Shown piece after piece: positions 60,410 to 64,000 of a stretch of DNA of 64,000 nucleotides (the stretch's first letter is position 1; the number at the start of each line of letters is the position of its first letter). The notes beneath the pieces are model-generated. The model did not search any database. It was not told where the DNA came from and saw only the letters and a program-made list of their open reading frames with translations. The stretch comes from Streptomyces sp. CB00455 (GTDB lineage Bacteria; Actinomycetota; Actinomycetes; Streptomycetales; Streptomycetaceae): NCBI RefSeq assembly GCF_001905445.1, contig NZ_LIVQ01000002.1, positions 992,001 to 1,056,000 of the forward strand, read 5' to 3'. The position numbers and the translations under genes are program-made.

Positions 60410-60874
60410 GTGACCAGAGACGAATACGAGGGCGTCGAGCTGACCTTCCTGCTCGGCCTCGGCTTCCAGCTGCTGCTCGGCGAGTTCACCCGCCGGGTGG
60501 CCGCGGCCGGATACCCGGACTTGCGCCCCCTGCACGGCATGGCCTTCCAGTCCCTCAAGGGGCCCGGAGCCACCGCCACCGAGCTCGCCGAACGGCTCGG
60601 GGTGACCAAGCAGGCCGCCGGCCAGATCGTCGACGACCTGGAACGGCGCGGCTACGTCCGCCGCGAGCCGCACCCCGGGGGCGGCCGCCGCAAGCTGGTG
60701 GTGCTGACCCCGGCGGCGGACACCCACCTCGCCGTGGCGGGCCGCATCCTGCACGAACTGGAGGCCGAGCTCGGCCACAGCGTCGACCTCGGCGCCCTGC
60801 GCGGCGAGCTCGGCCGCGTCGTGCGCACCCTGCACGGCGAAGGGGGGCTGCCGCCCCTGCGCCCGGTGTGGTGA
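60410..60874 (+). CDS. MarR-family transcriptional regulator
   Basis: A 154-residue winged-helix regulator. LKGPGATATELAERLGVTKQ and AAGQIVDDLERRGYV form the helix-turn-helix, REPHPGGGRRKLVVLT the wing. Flanking helices make the dimer interface. The GTG at 60410 lies just outside the operator; a TTG at 60383 lies inside it and is unlikely. Ligand unknown; probably represses itself and the cupin gene. Confidence 0.9.
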   Translation: MTRDEYEGVELTFLLGLGFQLLLGEFTRRVAAAGYPDLRPLHGMAFQSLKGPGATATELAERLGVTKQAAGQIVDDLERRGYVRREPHPGGGRRKLVVLTPAADTHLAVAGRILHELEAELGHSVDLGALRGELGRVVRTLHGEGGLPPLRPVW

Positions 60875-60924
60875 GCGCCGGCCGGGGCCGCGCCGCACCC
60901 GCGGACCCGGCCGACAGCCGAACG

Positions 60925-60963
60925 CAGCGGCGCCCTGACCCCCGGGGGGTCAGGGCGCCGCTG
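60925..60963. terminator. Bidirectional terminator between MarR and ccsB genes
   Basis: CAGCGGCGCCCTGACCCC pairs with its exact complement (18 bp) around a 3-base loop between convergent genes. Confidence 0.9.
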
Positions 60964-61010
60964 TGCCGCTTCTGTTCGTCCGGCTGTGGAGCGCTGCGCC
61001 GCTGCGCCGG

Positions 61011-62090
61011 TCAGACGCCCGCGTACGAGTGCTTGCCGCTGAGCAGGATGTTCACGCCGTAGTAGTTCCAGATCCAGCAGGCGAAGGCGAAGAGCGCGAG
61101 GTAGGCCGCCTTGCGGCCCTTCCAGCCGGCGGTGGCGCGGGCGTGCAGGTAGCAGGCGTAGGCCACCCACGTCACGAAGGACCAGACCTCCTTGGGGTCC
61201 CAGCCCCAGTAGCGGCCCCAGGCGTCGCCGGCCCAGATCGCGCCCGCGATGATCGTGAAGGTCCACAGCGGGAAGACGGCCGCGTTGATGCGGTAGGAGA
61301 ACTTGTCGAGCGAGGCCGCCGAGGGCAGCCGCTCCAGCACGGACGAGGCGAAGCGGCCCGGCTTGCCGCCGCCGGCGAGCTTGCCCTCGTAGGAATCGCG
61401 GAAGAGGTAGAGGACCGCGCCGGCCGCACCGATGTAGAAGACGGCGCCGCAGAAGATCGCGGTGGAGACGTGGATCCACAGCCAGTACGAGTGCAGGGCG
61501 GGCACCAGCTGATCGCTGTCGGTGTACAGCCAGGTCACGGCGATGCCGAGGTCCAGCAGGACGGTGGTGACCAGGATCAGGCCGAGCCAGCGGATGTTCT
61601 TCTTCAGGGCGAGCAGCACCAGGTAGGCGCCGACGGCCACCGTGGAGAAGGTCACCGAGAACTCGTACATGTTGCCCCAGGGGGCACGCTGCACCGACAT
61701 CGCGCGGCTGACGACGCCGGCCGCCTCGATCAGGAAGGCGAGCGCGGTCAGCGAGACCGCGATCCGCCCGTACAGGTCACCCTGCTCGGTGCCGCCCGCC
61801 GCGCCCGGGCCGTCGGGCACGTCGCGCGTGCCCGAGGCGGACCGGGTGACCACCTTCGGCTGGTCGAGGACGGCGGCGCCGCCCGCCCGGCCCCGCACCT
61901 GCACGGCGGGCGCGGAAACCTGGGCGGAGGTCAGCGCGGCGGCCGTACGCGCCACCTTGCTGCGGCTGCCGAAGGTCCACTCGGCGATGTGCGCGAAGAA
62001 GGCGAGCATGTAGACCGCCATCGACGAATAGACCAGGTAGTTGCTGATCTGGGCGAGATTCTCGTTCGTTGCGGCTGCGAGCGGCGTCAT
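61011..62090 (-). CDS. ccsB: Cytochrome c biogenesis protein CcsB
   Basis: A 359-residue membrane protein of system II cytochrome c maturation (ResC/CcsA type), which with ResB exports haem and attaches it to apocytochrome. The haem-handling WWD motif region is WGRYWGWDPKEVWSF; conserved His occur in HSYWLWIHVSTAIF and elsewhere. About eight helices, with an 80-residue loop rich in Ala and Gly after the first. Overlaps resB by four bases. Confidence 0.95.
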   Translation of the reverse strand: MTPLAAATNENLAQISNYLVYSSMAVYMLAFFAHIAEWTFGSRSKVARTAAALTSAQVSAPAVQVRGRAGGAAVLDQPKVVTRSASGTRDVPDGPGAAGGTEQGDLYGRIAVSLTALAFLIEAAGVVSRAMSVQRAPWGNMYEFSVTFSTVAVGAYLVLLALKKNIRWLGLILVTTVLLDLGIAVTWLYTDSDQLVPALHSYWLWIHVSTAIFCGAVFYIGAAGAVLYLFRDSYEGKLAGGGKPGRFASSVLERLPSAASLDKFSYRINAAVFPLWTFTIIAGAIWAGDAWGRYWGWDPKEVWSFVTWVAYACYLHARATAGWKGRKAAYLALFAFACWIWNYYGVNILLSGKHSYAGV

Positions 62091-63868
62091 CCGCGCTCTC
62101 CTTCAGGGGTTTCATCGAGGGGTTCGACAGCTTCGGCGGCCGGGTCTGCGGGCGCGGCGGCCGGGTCGGCGGGCGCGTCCGCGGACGCCTGTGCCGGTGC
62201 GGACGGCGCCTGCTGGTGCAGGGTGGCGGCGAGCCCGGCCAGTTCCTCCGGGAGCCTGGCGGATTCGCTGCGGCCCAGGCCCGCCATCTCCACGACGGTC
62301 ACGCCGTCCGCGCCGCGCACCGCGCGGACCCAGATCCGGCGGCGCTGGATGAACAGGGATCCGGCCAGGCCCGCGATGGCGGCGACGGCGCCCGCGAGGG
62401 CGAGGCCGCTGCCGGGCTGGTGGGTGATGGAGAAGGTGGCCCAGCGCTCGATGCCCTCGAACTTGACGGTGCCCGCGCCGTTCGGCAGTTCCATCGATTC
62501 CTCGGGCAGCAGGCTCTTCTTGAAGAGCTGGCCCGAGGGGTCCTTGAAGGACTCCATCTTGGAGGTGTCGAGCTGGTAGACGTTCTGGGGCAGACCCGAG
62601 TCCACGCCGAGGCTGCCGTGCCATGCGCTCAGCATGAGCGCCGGGAAGCCCAGCTCCGGGAACTGGGAGAACATCATGCCCTTGCCCTGGCCGGCGAAGG
62701 TCGGCACGAAGACCGCGTTGAAGCCGAGCTGCTCCTTCTTGCCGTCCTTGTCCTTGTAGCCGTCGGGGACCTTCACGGCGCCGGTGGAGGTGAGGTTGGC
62801 GTCCTGCGGGAGCATCGGCACGGCGTCCTTGAAGATCACCTTGCCGGTGGGGTCGGTCACGGAGATGACGGGCGCGTAGCCGTGGCCGAGCAGGTAGACC
62901 TTGGAGCCGTCGACGTCGAGGGGCTTGTTGACCTGGATCTCGCGCTTCTGCGGCTTGCCGTTCGCGCCCTCGCTGAAGGTGACGTACGCCTTGAAGTCGC
63001 GCGGGGTGCCCTTCTGCGGGCCGGACTGCTCGTACGTCGCGTCGAACTTGTCCAGGGTGAAGGAGAAGGGCGGCAGGTCCTCGGGGTCGAAGAGGCTGCC
63101 GGACTTGAAGTCGTCGTACTGGGTGAGCGTGTTCGAGAAACCCTTGCCGCGCAGGACGAGCTTGCCGCCCTCGGACTTGAAGTACTGGCCCCAGGCGAAG
63201 GCCACCAGCATCACGATCAGCGCGACGTGGAAGAGCAGGTTCCCGGCCTCGCGGAGGTAGCCCTTCTCGGCCGCGACGGAGTTCCCGCCGCCGGCCTCGG
63301 TGCGGAAGCGGCGCCCGCCGAGCTGGGTCCGCGCGTACGACAGCACCTGGTCCGGGGACGTCTCCGTGCGCCACGTCGTGTACGCGGGCAGCCGGTCCAG
63401 GCGCTTGGGGGCGCCGGGCGGGCGGCCGCGGAGCTGAGCGACGAACTGCCAGGAGCGGGGCAGGATGCAGCCGATCAGCGAGATGAACAGCAGCAGGTAG
63501 ATCGCGGAGAACCACACCGAGCTGTAGACGTCGAAGAGCTGGAGCTTCTCGGCGATCGTCACCCAGGAGGGGTTGTCCTGCTTCCAGACGGCGACCTTCA
63601 TCGCGTCGACGTTGGTCTGCGGGATCAGGGAGCCCGGGATCGCGCCCAGGGACAGCAGGAAGAGCAGGATCAGCGCCACCCGCATGGAGGTGAGCTGGCG
63701 CCAGAACCAGCGGAGCCAGCCGATCACCCCGATGCCGACGGCCGGCCCCGCGGGGCCGTCCTCCAGCGGGGCGGTGGACAGCTGGGCGCCGGCAGCGCCG
63801 AGCGCGGGCTCGGCCGGGTCCTCGGACGGGTGCGGCGCCCCGGTGGGCGCGTTGTCGGTCGTACTCAT
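62087..63868 (-). CDS. resB: Cytochrome c biogenesis protein ResB
   Basis: A 593-residue partner of CcsB in the haem lyase complex. An acidic N-terminus precedes three helices (residues about 60-200, including VALILLFLLSLGAIPGSLIP), then a large extracytoplasmic domain and a final helix near LALAGAVAAIAGLAGSLFI, followed by an Ala/Asp/Pro-rich tail. LGAIPGSLIPQ is the family's opening signature. Works with ccdA and ccsB on the same strand. Confidence 0.95.
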   Translation of the reverse strand: MSTTDNAPTGAPHPSEDPAEPALGAAGAQLSTAPLEDGPAGPAVGIGVIGWLRWFWRQLTSMRVALILLFLLSLGAIPGSLIPQTNVDAMKVAVWKQDNPSWVTIAEKLQLFDVYSSVWFSAIYLLLFISLIGCILPRSWQFVAQLRGRPPGAPKRLDRLPAYTTWRTETSPDQVLSYARTQLGGRRFRTEAGGGNSVAAEKGYLREAGNLLFHVALIVMLVAFAWGQYFKSEGGKLVLRGKGFSNTLTQYDDFKSGSLFDPEDLPPFSFTLDKFDATYEQSGPQKGTPRDFKAYVTFSEGANGKPQKREIQVNKPLDVDGSKVYLLGHGYAPVISVTDPTGKVIFKDAVPMLPQDANLTSTGAVKVPDGYKDKDGKKEQLGFNAVFVPTFAGQGKGMMFSQFPELGFPALMLSAWHGSLGVDSGLPQNVYQLDTSKMESFKDPSGQLFKKSLLPEESMELPNGAGTVKFEGIERWATFSITHQPGSGLALAGAVAAIAGLAGSLFIQRRRIWVRAVRGADGVTVVEMAGLGRSESARLPEELAGLAATLHQQAPSAPAQASADAPADPAAAPADPAAEAVEPLDETPEGERG

Positions 63869-63881
63869 GTGCGTTAAGTCC

Positions 63882-64000
63882 TCAGATCCCCACCGTGAAG
63901 CTTTGGGCCCAGCTCTGCATGTCGCTGACGATGCTGTCCCACGTTCCTGTGACGAGCAGCAGGCCCGTGAGGATCAGCATGCCGCCACCGATGCGCATCA
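63882..64000 (-). CDS. ccdA: CcdA-family cytochrome c biogenesis protein, C-terminal part (cut by window edge)
   Basis: The last 39 codons of a gene that begins outside the window: a hydrophobic helix (IGGGMLILTGLLLVTGTW) and the short end DMQSWAQSFTVGI. This matches the C-terminus of CcdA/DsbD-like membrane proteins that carry reducing equivalents to apocytochrome c. The stop lies 13 bases before the resB start, so the three genes form one operon. Confidence 0.75.
   Translation of the reverse strand, partial: MRIGGGMLILTGLLLVTGTWDSIVSDMQSWAQSFTVGI

Overview
The window is a high-G+C actinobacterial chromosome, almost certainly Streptomyces. GTG starts, GTGA/ATGA start-stop overlaps, the ATP-binding/Scr1/DUF397 regulatory trio, the futalosine route to menaquinone and long spurious antisense frames all fit. 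From memory, the order of genes resembles the conserved core around the nuo cluster of S. coelicolor; I have not aligned it.

Layout. 1-8.9 kb: a truncated ribbon-helix-helix gene, a LolA-like exported protein, a polyprenyl diphosphate synthase, a CocE-type hydrolase, a Cof-type HAD phosphatase, fumarylacetoacetase and two tandem paralogous secreted proteins. 8.9-24.9 kb: the complete 14-gene nuoA-nuoN operon (respiratory complex I) on the minus strand, with a Rex-type redox operator upstream of nuoA. 25-28 kb: an NlpC/P60 cell-wall hydrolase with a structured leader, a small membrane protein and a ribbon-helix-helix/PIN toxin-antitoxin pair. 28-38.5 kb: quinone genes (menJ-like reductase, menG, mqnC, mqnA) interleaved with a GNAT enzyme, glutaminase, a DUF3152 protease-like protein, a LuxR-type HTH protein, a Ser/Thr kinase and a cold-shock gene. 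38.6-46.2 kb: lytic transglycosylase, TAP-type peptidase, acyl-CoA synthetase and a winged-helix protein with low-complexity repeats. 46.4-50.9 kb: ATP-binding/Scr1/DUF397 trio followed by an ESX-like small protein, a 461-residue protein with a helical N-terminus and a lysozyme-like C-terminus, a small membrane protein, and a decayed tandem copy of the last two. 51-52.6 kb: a TcyP-like symporter behind a 35-codon open frame that ends in four consecutive Cys codons. 52.7-60.9 kb: DUF4229 protein, GNAT, mqnE, Lrp regulator, ubiX, mqnP, ubiD, a PLDc_N membrane protein, and a divergent cupin/MarR pair around a 46-bp palindrome. 61-64 kb: ccsB, resB and the end of ccdA (cytochrome c maturation).

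How it works together. Most of the window supports respiration: complex I, most of the menaquinone pathway (side-chain synthase, MqnA/C/E, MqnP, UbiX/UbiD, MenG, MenJ-like; mqnB and mqnD are absent here) and cytochrome c assembly. Cell-wall hydrolases form a second theme.

The two most interesting accessory items are (1) a predicted cysteine-sensing polycysteine leader at 52436-52543 upstream of a cystine-type transporter, and (2) the putative ESX-associated muralytic effector with its small membrane partner and an orphan duplicate at 48227-50898, which has the layout of an effector/immunity locus.
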